DNA of 64,000 nt from SVQP01 sp045603085 (lineage in GTDB: Bacteria; Bacillota; Clostridia; Oscillospirales; CAG-272): the NCBI GenBank assembly GCA_045603085.1, contig JAZULL010000100.1:1-64000 (forward strand), read 5' to 3'. The translations under genes were made by a program, and so were the position numbers. This document shows, in pieces, positions 1 through 10,300 of the stretch. Numbering within the stretch: position 1 is the stretch's first letter; each line of letters opens with the position of its first letter. Below the pieces are notes generated by a model. That model saw nothing but the letters and a program-made list of their open reading frames with translations. It did no database searches and had not been told where the DNA came from.

Positions 1-134
1 CCGTATTCTCCCCACTTGTCCCGTTTTTGTTCCCTGATACTGCATATTGTATGGGTTTGCGACCCACAGCACAGTATTTTGCGATTTTCGGCGATTTTTA
101 TCGAAAATTATTTGCTGAAAATACCGATTTTTTA

Positions 135-163
135 TTGACAAGATACGCCCCTTATGCTATAAT
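135..163 (+). promoter_or_regulatory. Sigma-A promoter of the SH3-like lipoprotein gene
   Basis: TTGACA at 135-140 and TATAAT at 158-163 are separated by exactly 17 bp, a full consensus match. The start codon lies about 70 nt downstream. Bases 1-134 upstream show no gene. Confidence 0.85.
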
Positions 164-231
164 GATTCTATGAATAAAAATCGGGAAATATCCCAGCTCA
201 CAAGAATATACACACGGAGGAAAAAAACACG

Positions 232-969
232 ATGAAAAAGTTTCTCGTCATCGCACTCGCACTTATGATGGCACTTGCTCTGGTAGCATGCAACGACAAC
301 AAAGGCCCCGAAACCGACACCGGCGACGGCATCATTGATCTCGACCCCAACGGCACCACCGACCAGAACGGCGAAGACCCCGCCGGCACTACCGATGAGG
401 TGACCACCGAGGATCTGTCCGCCCCCAGCACGGAAGAATTTATTGAAAAGGAACAGACCGTATTCGTCGTAGCAGACGTTGCCAACATCCGTTCCGATAC
501 ATACGTCAGCGAATCCACCTTTGTAGCTTATGCATCCAAGGATGCAGAATTCAAGAGCGTTGCTTACAACTCCTCTTGGTACAAGATCGAATACGTAACC
601 GAGAATGAAAACGGCGAGTCCGAGACTCTGACCTGCTATCTGCACGAGTCCACTGTATGCGTCAAGGACACCACCGAGGTCGTTCTTGAAGAACCCATCA
701 CCCTCTACATCATCGCTTACGCACTCAACGTCAGATCTTACTATGACTTTGAGGACGCAGATAACCTGATGTGCACTCTCAAGCAGGGCGACGAGGTTAC
801 CGCAATCGCCAAGGGCGACGGTTGGTACAAGATCCAGTTGTCCGACGACGCTGAGGGCAACCCCGTATTCGGTTTCATTTCGGCTAACGAAAATTACGTT
901 TCCACCACCAAGCCCGAGGAAACCACCGCTGATACCACCGCTGAGGAAACCACCGAGGCTGCTGAGTAA
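232..969 (+). CDS. Lipoprotein with two SH3-like (bacterial SH3) repeats
   Basis: A 245-residue exported lipoprotein. The signal peptide ends in a lipobox (LVAC, lipidated Cys20) and is followed by an acidic Thr/Gly/Asp-rich linker to about residue 80. Two SH3-like repeats follow; each has the pattern N-[IV]-R-S near its start (ANIRSDTYVS, ALNVRSYYDF) and ends in W-Y-K-I (SSWYKIEY, DGWYKIQL), as in SH3b modules that bind peptidoglycan or peptides. The C-terminus is a short Thr/Glu repeat (TTAEETTEAAE). The start has an upstream ggagg. It is a single-gene unit with a consensus promoter and a shared terminator. The ligand is unknown; a cell-wall surface role is inference. Confidence 0.8.
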   Translation: MKKFLVIALALMMALALVACNDNKGPETDTGDGIIDLDPNGTTDQNGEDPAGTTDEVTTEDLSAPSTEEFIEKEQTVFVVADVANIRSDTYVSESTFVAYASKDAEFKSVAYNSSWYKIEYVTENENGESETLTCYLHESTVCVKDTTEVVLEEPITLYIIAYALNVRSYYDFEDADNLMCTLKQGDEVTAIAKGDGWYKIQLSDDAEGNPVFGFISANENYVSTTKPEETTADTTAEETTEAAE

Positions 970-986
970 TTTCCGCAAAACACAAA

Positions 987-1010
987 GAACGGATGCGATC
1001 GCATCCGTTC
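987..1010. terminator. Bidirectional terminator
   Basis: A perfect 24-nt palindrome (GAACGGATGCGA and its complement) followed by ttttatttta. It lies between two convergent genes whose stops are at 969 and 1018, so it can serve both strands. Confidence 0.8.
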
Positions 1011-1017
1011 TTTTATT

Positions 1018-2508
1018 TTATTCAATCGGCAGCTCAAACCAGAAGGTTGAGCCCTCTCCCGGGCGGCTGTCCACTCCGTAGAGTGCGCCGTGCCGCTCCA
1101 GCACGGTCTTAACGATGGAAAGTCCAAGGCCTGTACCCACCACGGCGCGCTTGTGCACGCGGTCTACCTTGTAATATCTGTCCCAGATCAGCGGGATCTG
1201 ATCGGCGGCAATGCCCACGCCGTGGTCAATGACGCTGATGCGCACCTTGCCGTCCGCGCAGGTCTGTCGCACGGTCACGGTCTTGTCCTCACCCGCATAG
1301 TTGATGCCGTTGTTGATCAGGTTGTAAAGCACCTGCAGCATCATGGTCTTGTCCGCATTGACATAGACCTGCGGTGCATCCACTTCAAAGCTGACAACGT
1401 AGCCGTCACATGCGCGAAGCTTGGTATATCGCTCGGCGGTATTCTGTACCATGGCGGTCAGATCAAAGATCTCCTTGGCAGGCTCGCCCGCATCTGCCTG
1501 CAGGCGCGAGATATCCAGCAGCGCGCTGACCAGCTCGGAAAGCCGCTCGGTCTCATCAATGATCATCTGCATATTCTCGGGGGTATTCTCTCCGGGAATG
1601 TCGCGCATGACCTCGCCGTATCCCTTGATCATGGTCAGCGGTGTGCGCAGATCATGCGAAATATTGGCGATCAGCTCCTTTTGCAGGCGATCGTTTTTGG
1701 AAAGCTCCTTGGAGGCGTAGTTCAGGGTTTCGGCAAGCTCGCGCGTCTCGCGGTAGCCCTCGCCCTCAAATCTGACGTCGTAATTCCCCTGTGCCAGCTG
1801 CTTGGCAGACTGGTTCATGCGCACAATGGGAGATATGATACTGCGCGCAAACGTCACAGCCAGCAGCAATGCCAGCAAAATAAGGATCAGGGCGATCCAG
1901 AAAAACTGCGTTTTCAGGGTATCCACTGTGGCACTGAGCGGCGTCAGCTCGCTGTTGAGCATGATGACGTACGGCGTCTCTCCCTCGCGGCAAACGTCCA
2001 CGCGCACCATACTCATACGCTGGGCCTCTCCCCGGGGACTGACGGGCTTGTGCGCCCCGAGGCTGTCCGAGATCTCGATCCTGCCGCCCGACAGCGGAAT
2101 GACGGTGGTATAGCTCCCGTTTGAAGCGACCGATTTATTATACAGCTCGGATAACGTTGCGCCGTTGATATGGTGCAGGTAGCAGCCCTCGGCCACGTCG
2201 GCGTTGGCAATCTCAACCGCGCGGTTGGTGGACTCGATGCGGAACACGCGGATGCACACGCCGTGCTCGGCCGCGTATTGATACACCAGCCCGTCCAGCT
2301 CGTTTTCGTCCTTGTGGAGACTTTGCTCAATGACCTCGGTCAGATTCTGCATCTCGTTCATTTTGGCAGTGCGGTAAAAGAAATTGAGCAGCATGACCTG
2401 AAAGACCCATAGCACCGCCAGCATCATGGTCATAAAGATCAGAAAATACAAAAGCAGCTTGATGGTTACGCCCGGATAAGAGCGTTTCTGATGTGGCTTC
2501 TCACTCAT
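1018..2508 (-). CDS. Sensor histidine kinase (two-component system)
   Basis: A 496-residue membrane kinase. Segments at about 16-40 and 203-221 are membrane-spanning and flank an extracytoplasmic sensor domain of about 160 residues. A HAMP linker follows, then a HisKA domain with the phosphoacceptor His285 in ANISHDLRTPL, then an HATPase_c domain with N box (NLINNGINYA), G1 (DHGVGI) and G2 (GTGLGLSIVK). It overlaps the upstream response regulator by 4 nt (ATGA), so the two are translationally coupled. The domain order and the OmpR-type partner resemble PhoR/ResE-like kinases. The signal sensed cannot be read from the sequence. Confidence 0.9.
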   Translation of the reverse strand: MSEKPHQKRSYPGVTIKLLLYFLIFMTMMLAVLWVFQVMLLNFFYRTAKMNEMQNLTEVIEQSLHKDENELDGLVYQYAAEHGVCIRVFRIESTNRAVEIANADVAEGCYLHHINGATLSELYNKSVASNGSYTTVIPLSGGRIEISDSLGAHKPVSPRGEAQRMSMVRVDVCREGETPYVIMLNSELTPLSATVDTLKTQFFWIALILILLALLLAVTFARSIISPIVRMNQSAKQLAQGNYDVRFEGEGYRETRELAETLNYASKELSKNDRLQKELIANISHDLRTPLTMIKGYGEVMRDIPGENTPENMQMIIDETERLSELVSALLDISRLQADAGEPAKEIFDLTAMVQNTAERYTKLRACDGYVVSFEVDAPQVYVNADKTMMLQVLYNLINNGINYAGEDKTVTVRQTCADGKVRISVIDHGVGIAADQIPLIWDRYYKVDRVHKRAVVGTGLGLSIVKTVLERHGALYGVDSRPGEGSTFWFELPIE

Positions 2509-3200
2509 TTGACTTCTTCAAAGCGGTAGCCCATGCCGCGCAGGGTGACAATGTAGGCGCTGTATCTGCCAAGGCTCTTGCGCAGCAGCTTGATATGGGT
2601 GTCCAGCGTTCTGGCATCGCCGTAAAAATCATAGCCCCAGACCTCGCTGATCAGCTTTTCACGCGACAGCGCGATGTTGCGGTTTTCCAGCATGTAAAAG
2701 AACAGATCGTATTCCTTGGGAGACATATCCACGCGCTGGCCGTCGATATATACGATGCGCGCGGTCAGATCGGCGCGCAGTCCGCCGCCGTCCAGCTCAA
2801 TGATCTGATTTTGCGGTCTTGCCGCAGTCTCGGTATTTCTGCCCACGCGCTTCATGACCGCCTCGATACGGAGCATGAGCTCCTTGGGCGAGAACGGCTT
2901 GACAACGTAGTCGTCAATCCCCAGCTCAAAGCCGTTGATCTTGTCGTATTCTTCTCCTCTTGCGGACAGCATGATGATGGGCGTCTGTGTGATCTTACGG
3001 ATCTCGCGGCACGCCGAAAAGCCGTCCAGCTCGGGCATCATGATGTCCATGATGATCATATCAAAGGTCTTTTCGCGGCACTGGTAAACGGCGTCCATGC
3101 CGTCAGCCGCCTCGGTGACCTTGTGCCCTTCAAATTCTGCATACTTGCGGATAATGGCGCGGATTCTGGACTCGTCGTCCACAACTAAAATATGATACAT
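2505..3200 (-). CDS. OmpR/PhoB-family response regulator
   Basis: 231 residues. The receiver domain carries the acidic pair D8-D9, phosphoacceptor D52 (MIIMDIMMPELDG) and K101 (VVKPFSP). A C-terminal winged helix follows (VWGYDF.. RTLDTHIKLLRKSL ..RGMGYRF), typical of the OmpR family. I start at 3200 (MYHILVVDD) because an SD GGAGGG lies 7 nt upstream; the open frame extends 30 codons further but without an SD. It is first in a two-gene operon with the kinase. A TATAAT (3232-3237 on the minus strand) lies upstream. Confidence 0.92.
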   Translation of the reverse strand: MYHILVVDDESRIRAIIRKYAEFEGHKVTEAADGMDAVYQCREKTFDMIIMDIMMPELDGFSACREIRKITQTPIIMLSARGEEYDKINGFELGIDDYVVKPFSPKELMLRIEAVMKRVGRNTETAARPQNQIIELDGGGLRADLTARIVYIDGQRVDMSPKEYDLFFYMLENRNIALSREKLISEVWGYDFYGDARTLDTHIKLLRKSLGRYSAYIVTLRGMGYRFEEVK

Positions 3201-3231
3201 ATAACGTCCCTCCTGTCCACATTTCATCTTC

Positions 3232-3265
3232 ATTATAAAGAATCTTTGTGACAGTTTCATGAAGA
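3232..3265 (-). promoter_or_regulatory. Putative promoter and repeat upstream of the response regulator
   Basis: On the minus strand a TATAAT (3237-3232) is preceded by TTCATGAAACTGTCACAAAG. This contains TCATGAAA and TCACAAAG at an 11-bp period, reminiscent of PhoB/PhoP-type direct-repeat boxes. The -35 is poor (ATGAAA), as expected for an activated promoter. Activation by its own regulator is inference. Confidence 0.4.
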
Positions 3266-3288
3266 TATCATAAATTGTCGTTGAATTC

Positions 3289-3310
3289 AAAAAAATCCGT
3301 CAAAAGACGG
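3289..3310 (-). terminator. Small minus-strand hairpin with T-run
   Basis: CCGTC-TTTT-GACGG followed on the minus strand by a run of T. It sits upstream of the response-regulator promoter, between two divergent genes, so it could block read-through coming from the right. The stem is only 5 bp. Confidence 0.35.
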
Positions 3311-3321
3311 GACGTTTTTAC

Positions 3322-3350
3322 TTGTGTTTTTCACGGTTATTTGATATAAT
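3322..3350 (+). promoter_or_regulatory. Promoter of the queG-like/addBA operon
   Basis: TTGTGT at 3322-3327, a 17-bp spacer and TATAAT at 3345-3350. An SD (aaggagg) follows before the GTG start at 3381. Confidence 0.6.
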
Positions 3351-3380
3351 AGAACCAATAAATATAAGGAGGACGCTGAC

Positions 3381-4199
3381 GTGGTGGATTTCAAGCAATA
3401 TTTTCCTGACGGCATTCCGGTTGCAAGACCCGTGCCGCTCTCGGTCTGCCGCGTGCTGCGCCCTTATCTTCTGGAGCGCGCGGGCATTACAGTTGACGGA
3501 GTCAACACCGGCTCGGTGGTCATGCTGGCCGTGCCCTATGCCGTGCCGCTGGAGAGGCAGACCGTGTCATGCTATGCGGTGGCAAAGGACTACCACTCCT
3601 ATTTTGCATCGCTGTTTACAGAGGTACTGGCCAAGCTGCGCGCGGATTTTCCCGATCACGTCTTTGCGGGCTTTGCCGATCACTCCCCCATTGACGAGGT
3701 GCACGCCGCCTGCGTCTCGGGGCTTGGCGTGATGGGCGAGCACGGTCTTTTGCTGACGCGCGAGCACAGCTCCTACGTGTTCCTTGGTGAGATCATCACC
3801 ACGATTCCCACCGACAATCTCCCCTGCGAGGTGGCAGGCTGTCAAGGGTGCGGTGCATGCCGCCGCGCCTGCCCCGTGGGGCTTGACAAGCGGCTGTGCC
3901 TGTCCGAGCTGACCCAGAAAAAAGGCGCACTTGACGACGCCGCGCGTGCCCGCCTGCAGGATCACCCCTACGTCTGGGGATGCGATATCTGCCAAGAGGT
4001 CTGCCCCTACACCAAGGCGGCCAAAAATGCCGGAACGCTTTACACCACCGTTCCGTATTTTAAGGAGGATCTGCTGCCCTGCCCTGATATCGCCGCCATT
4101 GACGGCATGTCGGACGAGCAATTCTCTGCCCGCGCGTATGCCTGGCGCGGTCGCGATACCATTCGAAGAAATATTCTGATCAAGGAGGAGCGTCAATGA
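3381..4199 (+). CDS. Short QueG-like double-cluster Fe-S protein (epoxyqueuosine reductase family)
   Basis: 272 residues with a GTG start 8 nt after an SD. Two cysteine clusters occur in the ferredoxin-like part: CQGCGACRRACPVG near residues 153-166 and CDICQEVCPY near 200. This is the bis-4Fe-4S arrangement of epoxyqueuosine reductase QueG, which performs the last step of queuosine synthesis in tRNA with a cobalamin cofactor. The stretch SGLGVMGEHGLLLT also matches QueG (G-x-x-G-K-N-x-x-L-I). It is about 100 residues shorter than classical QueG because the C-terminal helical-repeat region is missing. The stop overlaps the addB start by 4 nt. Family assignment is solid; true QueG activity is less sure. 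Confidence 0.78.
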   Translation: MVDFKQYFPDGIPVARPVPLSVCRVLRPYLLERAGITVDGVNTGSVVMLAVPYAVPLERQTVSCYAVAKDYHSYFASLFTEVLAKLRADFPDHVFAGFADHSPIDEVHAACVSGLGVMGEHGLLLTREHSSYVFLGEIITTIPTDNLPCEVAGCQGCGACRRACPVGLDKRLCLSELTQKKGALDDAARARLQDHPYVWGCDICQEVCPYTKAAKNAGTLYTTVPYFKEDLLPCPDIAAIDGMSDEQFSARAYAWRGRDTIRRNILIKEERQ

Positions 4200-7100
4200 T
4201 CACGTTTGTATTCGGCCATTCGGGCTGCGGTAAATCCGATTATATTGAGCAATGCATCCGCGACGGTGCGGCAAACGGTCAGCGCGCCATCCTGATCGTG
4301 CCCGAGCAGGAGGTCTACTCAGCCGAGCACCGCCTGCTCTCTACTCTGCCTGCCGGCGCAGGCTTGCGCTTTGAAATTCTCAGCTTTTCCCGCCTTGCCG
4401 AGAAGGTATTCGGCATTTGCGGCGGCGTAGCTGCCGAGCCCATGAGCGCAGCGGCCCGCTCACTCTACATGTGGAAAACGCTTCGCTCTCTCTCGGGTAT
4501 GCTGGAGCAATACAGAAACACCGAGGACGTCTCTCTCCCCGCGCTGATGCTGGGCGCGACCGAGGAGCTTCGCGCGACAGGCATCACCCCTGCCGAGCTG
4601 GAGCAGACGCTTGAGAAAATGGATAAGAGCTCTCCGCTCTATAAGAAAATGCGCGATATTTCCCTTGTGTGGTCCTGCTTTGAGCTTTCCCTGGAGCAGG
4701 GCTTTGGCGGTGACCCCGCAGACAAGCTTTCCTTATTGGCAGACGCCCTGGAGAGATTTGACTTCTTTGCGGGATGCCACGTCTATATCGATTCGTTTAC
4801 CAGCTTTACCGCGCCCGAATACCGTGTCCTGCGGCAGATCTTTGCCACCGCCGAGGGCGCGACCGTGACGCTCTGCCTGCCCGACGCCAAGAGTGCGCCG
4901 CCTCACATGGAAGAGATCCGTCAGACCTATCTGCGTCTTGCCCGCGCCTGCCGCGAGCTGGACGTCCCCACCGATCACGTCACGCTTTATCAAAACATCC
5001 GCGCCGCGCACCCCGCATTGGTTGCGCTGGAGCAAAAGCTTTGGAATTTTTCTGCCGATCCTATGGAAAAGACGGGCGAGCAGATGCCCGTTTCGATGTT
5101 TGTCTGCGACACCCCCTACGCCGAGGCCGATGCCGCCGCTCTGCATATCGTGGAGCTGATGAACGGGGGCTATGCCCCCGGTGAGATTGCTGTGGTCGTG
5201 CGTGACGTTGAGGCTTGGCGCGGCATTCTGGATCGCGCGATGGAGCAATATCACGTCCCCTACTTTCTCTCGCGCCGCACCGACGTTTGCAGCTACCCCG
5301 TGGCAAGGCTTTTGCAAAGTGCTTTGCGCTGTGTTTGCACGGGCTACCGCCGCGCCGACGTCATGACACTTCTGCACACGGGTCTTTGCGGTGTGGAAAA
5401 CGCCGACATGGATCGCTTTGAGGACTACTGCGAGACCTGGAACATTGGCGGCTCTCGCTTTTTCGCCGACGTCTGGACTATGAATCCCGACGGTTACGCC
5501 GAAGCTATGTCCCCGCGCGCCGTGGAAATTCTGGCCGCGGCCAACCGCGTACGCCATGCAGTCATTCTCCCCTTGCAGACGCTGGAGATCAGACTCCGTG
5601 CCGCGCGCGTCGTGCCGGACATGTGTGCCGCGGTGTGGGAATACCTGCAAGCCCTGCAGGTACCTGAAAAGCTTGCCGATCTTGCCGCCACTCAGCTCTC
5701 GCTGGATCACGTGCGCGAGGCCGGCGACACGGTTCGCATTTACGATTTCATCTCCGAAATACTTGCCGAGCTGGCAACCCTGATGCAAGACGAAACGCTG
5801 ACTCCTGCCGAATTCTCGCAGGCGCTCTCGGTCATGATGGCCAAAAGCGATATGGGCTCGGTGCCCTCGGTGCAGGATTGCGTTATGATCGGCTCAGCTG
5901 CCACCATGCGCGTTGACCGCGTCAAGGTCTCGCTTTTGCTTGGTCTGAACGAGGGGGAATTCCCCGCCGCCGTGACCGACTCCGGTCTGCTTTCCGAGCA
6001 CGACAAGCTGACGCTGGGCGAGCTGGGTCTTGCGATGCACAACACCAAGGAGATCCGCTCTGCGGCCGAGCTCTTCTACGTTTACCGCGCCATGACCAAG
6101 CCCGAGCGACTGCTCTATCTGTCACGCTGTGAGAAAAACACGGGCGGTAAGGATAACTCACCCTCGGTGGCATGGCAACGTGTTCTGTATCTCTTCCCCG
6201 ATTGCGCACCCGTGCACGTGCACCTGCCCACGTCCCGTCCCGCAATGGCGGATGGCGACGCGCCCGTACACCTGCCCGCGCTCTCTCCCGAGGCCGCACG
6301 TGCTCTGCTTGGCGACAAGCTTTACTTAAGCAAATCCAAAATTCAGGTGTTTGCAAGCTGTCCTTACCGCTTTTTCTCGGAAAATATTCTGAATCTGCGC
6401 GAGCGTGCTCCCGCAACCGTCAGCTATGCCGACGCGGGCTCGTTTATCCACTACGTGCTGGAGCACTTTATCAAGGCCTGCATGGGTGAGGACGGCCGCG
6501 TGCACCCGCTTGACGAGGCTGAAACCGAAGCCTTGGCTGACAGCATTATTGCGGTTTATATCCGCGCTGTCTGTCACAGCGACACAGAGGCTGTCCCCGC
6601 ATCGCTCATGCATCGCTTTTGCAAGCTCCGCGAGCTGGCTCTGGCTTTGCTCAAGACCCTGATGAGTGAGTTTACGCAGGGTCTGTTTATCCCCGTGGCA
6701 TTTGAGCAAAAGATCTCGGAATACGATCCCGCCTCTCCCTCTCCCATGCTGCTGCCCGTGGGCGATTCCCCCCTGCCCGTGGTGTGCATCGGCGGCACGG
6801 TCGACCGCGTGGACCTGTGGCGGCACGAGGGTAAAACCTACCTGCGCATCGTGGACTATAAGACCGGCTCTAACAAATTCAAGCTGGAGGATGCCTACAA
6901 CGGCAGCGACATTCAGCTTCCTCTCTACCTCTTTACCGTCTGCGCGCCCGAAAACGCGCGGCTGTACGACAAGGATGGGCAGGTCGTGCCCTCTGCGGCA
7001 CTCTATTTTTCGGCATCCGAGGAAAACGGCGTTCCACAGCCATTTTCCAGCGGCATCATTCTTGCAGAGGACGGTGTGCCCACCGCCATTGACCCCGAGG

Positions 7101-7303
7101 CAGACCCCACCAAGAAAAAGGCCGGCACACTCTACTGCACTGCAGAGGAGTTTGCCGAGATCAACAGAAATATTCAGAATACGGTGCGCGATATCGCCGC
7201 GCAGATGTATAGCGGCATCATCGAAAAGCGCCCCTGCAAGCAGGCCTGCGGCTTTTGCCGCATCAAGGACAGCTGTGACGTGGCTGTCAAAAACAACTTT
7301 TAA
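4196..7303 (+). CDS. addB: ATP-dependent helicase/deoxyribonuclease subunit B
   Basis: 1035 residues. It starts with a P-loop (GHSGCGKS, residues 7-14) typical of AddB, then an inactivated helicase-like body, then a C-terminal RecB-type nuclease (GSFIHYVLEHF, VDRVDLW, RIVDYKTGS). The AddB 4Fe-4S ligands are visible: one Cys in FASCPYRFF before the nuclease and three in CKQACGFCRIKDSC at the end. With AddA it forms the Chi-regulated resection machine for double-strand break repair in Firmicutes. It overlaps the upstream stop by 4 nt and is followed 15 nt later by addA. Confidence 0.95.
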   Translation: MITFVFGHSGCGKSDYIEQCIRDGAANGQRAILIVPEQEVYSAEHRLLSTLPAGAGLRFEILSFSRLAEKVFGICGGVAAEPMSAAARSLYMWKTLRSLSGMLEQYRNTEDVSLPALMLGATEELRATGITPAELEQTLEKMDKSSPLYKKMRDISLVWSCFELSLEQGFGGDPADKLSLLADALERFDFFAGCHVYIDSFTSFTAPEYRVLRQIFATAEGATVTLCLPDAKSAPPHMEEIRQTYLRLARACRELDVPTDHVTLYQNIRAAHPALVALEQKLWNFSADPMEKTGEQMPVSMFVCDTPYAEADAAALHIVELMNGGYAPGEIAVVVRDVEAWRGILDRAMEQYHVPYFLSRRTDVCSYPVARLLQSALRCVCTGYRRADVMTLLHTGLCGVENADMDRFEDYCETWNIGGSRFFADVWTMNPDGYAEAMSPRAVEILAAANRVRHAVILPLQTLEIRLRAARVVPDMCAAVWEYLQALQVPEKLADLAATQLSLDHVREAGDTVRIYDFISEILAELATLMQDETLTPAEFSQALSVMMAKSDMGSVPSVQDCVMIGSAATMRVDRVKVSLLLGLNEGEFPAAVTDSGLLSEHDKLTLGELGLAMHNTKEIRSAAELFYVYRAMTKPERLLYLSRCEKNTGGKDNSPSVAWQRVLYLFPDCAPVHVHLPTSRPAMADGDAPVHLPALSPEAARALLGDKLYLSKSKIQVFASCPYRFFSENILNLRERAPATVSYADAGSFIHYVLEHFIKACMGEDGRVHPLDEAETEALADSIIAVYIRAVCHSDTEAVPASLMHRFCKLRELALALLKTLMSEFTQGLFIPVAFEQKISEYDPASPSPMLLPVGDSPLPVVCIGGTVDRVDLWRHEGKTYLRIVDYKTGSNKFKLEDAYNGSDIQLPLYLFTVCAPENARLYDKDGQVVPSAALYFSASEENGVPQPFSSGIILAEDGVPTAIDPEADPTKKKAGTLYCTAEEFAEINRNIQNTVRDIAAQMYSGIIEKRPCKQACGFCRIKDSCDVAVKNNF

Positions 7304-7318
7304 GGAAAGGAGATCAGT

Positions 7319-10300
7319 ATGGCACGCACCTGGACACCGGCGCAAAGCGCCGCTATGCAGTATCAAGACACCTCGCTCCTGGTCTCCGCCGCGGCAGGCT
7401 CGGGCAAGACCGCGACTCTGACGCAACGCATCATCAATCAGATCACCAATGACGAGAGCTGCACGCTGGAGCGTATGCTGATCGTCCCCTTCACCCGCGC
7501 GGCAGCCGCAGAGCTTCGTTCCCGCATTGCCTCTGCACTGACCGAGGCCATTGCGCGCGATCCCTCCAACCGCCACCTCAACAGTCAGCTTCTGCTTTTA
7601 CCGGGCGCACACATTCATACCATCGACGCCTTTTTCGGCGAGCCGGTACGCGCCAATTTCGAGCGCCTGGGGCTCAATGCAAGCCTGCGCATGGCGGACG
7701 ACGGCGAGGCGGGCGCGGTGGCTACCGCCATCATGGAGGAGGTCATGGAGTCGTTTTACGAGGACTGCCGTGACACAAAGGACGGTGTGCTGGGACTGTC
7801 CCGCGAGAGCACCTTCCTGCGCTTTGTGGAAACGCTGGTCTCCTCGCGTGATTTCTCTGCTCTCTTGCCCACGCTGATCTCACTTTACGGCAAGCTGGTT
7901 ACCTCTGAGGCCGGCGTGGAGCGCATCCTGGAGATGGCCGAGCGACTCCGGGCTGAGGCCGAGAACGATTTCTTCGAATCCCTTTGGGGCAAGCAGCTGC
8001 GCGATCACACGGTCAATTCCCTGCTGGCGCTGGAGCAGAAATTCCTCAAGGCCGGGGAGCAGATCGTCGATGATCCCGTCTGCGGAGCCTCCTTTGCCAT
8101 GATGTTTGAAGCCGACGCCGCACGCTGCGGTATGATCGCGCATGGCCTGCAAAACGGCAAATATACCGATGCGACACAGGTCTTTGCCGCACATCCCCCC
8201 GTTAAAAAGCCAACCGTCAAGAAGGATCAGAAGACCCCGCTTTGCGAGGAATTTGAGGCCTTCCGTAAAAAGCTGAACGAAAAGATCAGGAAAATGACCG
8301 AGGATTTCACGGTCGATCCCGCCGAGATCCGTGCACAGCTGCTGGCCACGGCTGATATCTGCCACACGCTCCACCGTATTATGTCGGAATTCGAGGTGCG
8401 GTATGCAGAGGAGAAAAAGCGCCTTGGCATTTGCGAATTTGCGGATATGCCGCGCTTTATGCTCAGGCTTTTGCAAAACCCCGACGGCTCGTACACCGAC
8501 CTTGCCAAGTCCTATCAGGAAAAATTCGACTGGGTCTATATTGACGAATATCAGGACGTCAACCAGCTGCAGGACAAGATCTTTGCCATCATAGGCGGCG
8601 ACCACCGCTTTATGGTGGGCGACATCAAGCAGAGCATTTACGGCTTCCGTGAGGCCGATCCCTCGATCTTTTCGGGCTACCGCCGTGCCTTTGCCACGCT
8701 GACGCCAAAGGATCTGGACAATCCCCCCGCGACCGATCTTGGCTGCGTGCTGTTTATGTCCGAAAACTTCCGCTGCGACAAAAACGTGATCGATTTCACC
8801 AACATGGTGTGCAGCTATATCTTTTCGGCCTGCCCCGAGACCATCGGCTACCGCGCCGACGACGATCTGATCCACAGAAAGCAGACGCCCGAGGGCTATC
8901 GCAGTCCGCTTGTGCGCGTTATGATCACACAGCCCACAGATGCCGACGAGCACGACGAGGACGAGGACGACGCCGACACGGGCGACCTTGATACCGAAAC
9001 GGTAGCGGCGGTCAATGAGATCATTCGTCTTTTGCGCGAAGAAAAAAAGGCTGACGGCACCCCCATTCTCCCCTCAGATATTGCCATTCTTTCCCGTACC
9101 AAGGCGCCCTTGACCGTATTTGCCAAGGCGCTGGGTGACGCGGGCGTTCCCGTATCCATGCAATCGGGCGGTCAGCTTTACGGAAAAAGACGCTATAAAT
9201 TCTGGCTCTCGCTCCTGGACGTCATCGACAATCCCTCGCAGGATATTCCGCTGGCTTATCTGCTGACCGAGCCGCAGACCGACGCCCCTGCGCCCTTTGC
9301 GCCCGAGCAGCTGGCCCGCGTGCGACAGCACGCCCCCGCAGGGCACTCGCTTTACGGTGCGCTGGAGCTTTACGCCGAGGACGGCGAGGACGGCGCGCTC
9401 GCCGCGACCTGCAAGACCTTCTGCACCTGGCTGCAAGCCCTGCGCGATATGTCCGCAAGGCTTGGCGCGGATGCCCTTTTGACCTATCTTGCGCAGGACA
9501 CGTATCTTGCGCCCTTAGCGGACGGAGAGATCTTCCTCTCGCTTTATGAAAGTGCCCGACAGTTCACCAAAAAGAACTGGAACGGACTTTACGGCTTTGT
9601 TCGCGCACAGCATCGCGCGGCATCCTCCGACGGAGGCTCGTCCGAGGCCTCCTTGGCGGGCGGCGGTGTTGCCATTATGACGGTGCACCATTCCAAGGGA
9701 CTGGAGTTCCCCGTGTGCTTTATGGTCAAGTGCGGTAAGCAATTCAACCGTAAGGACAGCCAGAAGGTACTGATCTACGACAAGGATATGGGAATCGGCA
9801 TCAAGCTGACCGACGGGGGCGGCAAGAAGAACACACTTCTGCGCCGCGCCATGTCGCTGGGTAAGATTCACACCGGCACCGAGGAAGAAATGAGAACACT
9901 TTACGTTGCGCTGACGCGTGCGCGTGAGCGACTGTACGTGACCGGTAAGATCGGCAAAAGCTACGAAAAGACGTGGCGCGAATGCTGCATGAGCAGCCCT
10001 GCCGATATCCTGCAAGCGCCTGACAATCTGACCTGGGTGCTTTGCGCCATGGCCACCTCGGACAAGGCAAAGGAGTGCGCTACCGTGGAGCTCTTTGACA
10101 AGGGGCAGGTTACTCTTGATCATTACACCCATACCGTGACCGAGCTTGCCGCAAAGCAGGAGCGACACAGCACCGATAAATATGCTGCGCTGATGGAGCT
10201 TGCCCGCATGCAGAGTGAGCACACCTCGCTGCTCTGGCGCATTCCCGCCAAGGCCGCAGCCTCCAAGCTCTCCCCCAACATGCTGGACACCGACTTCTGC

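Noticed and set aside
3400..5000. Apparent excess of ACGT tetranucleotides, often at codon junctions before Val
   Set aside because: A rough hand count in about 1.5 kb was near what base composition predicts, so no claim is made.
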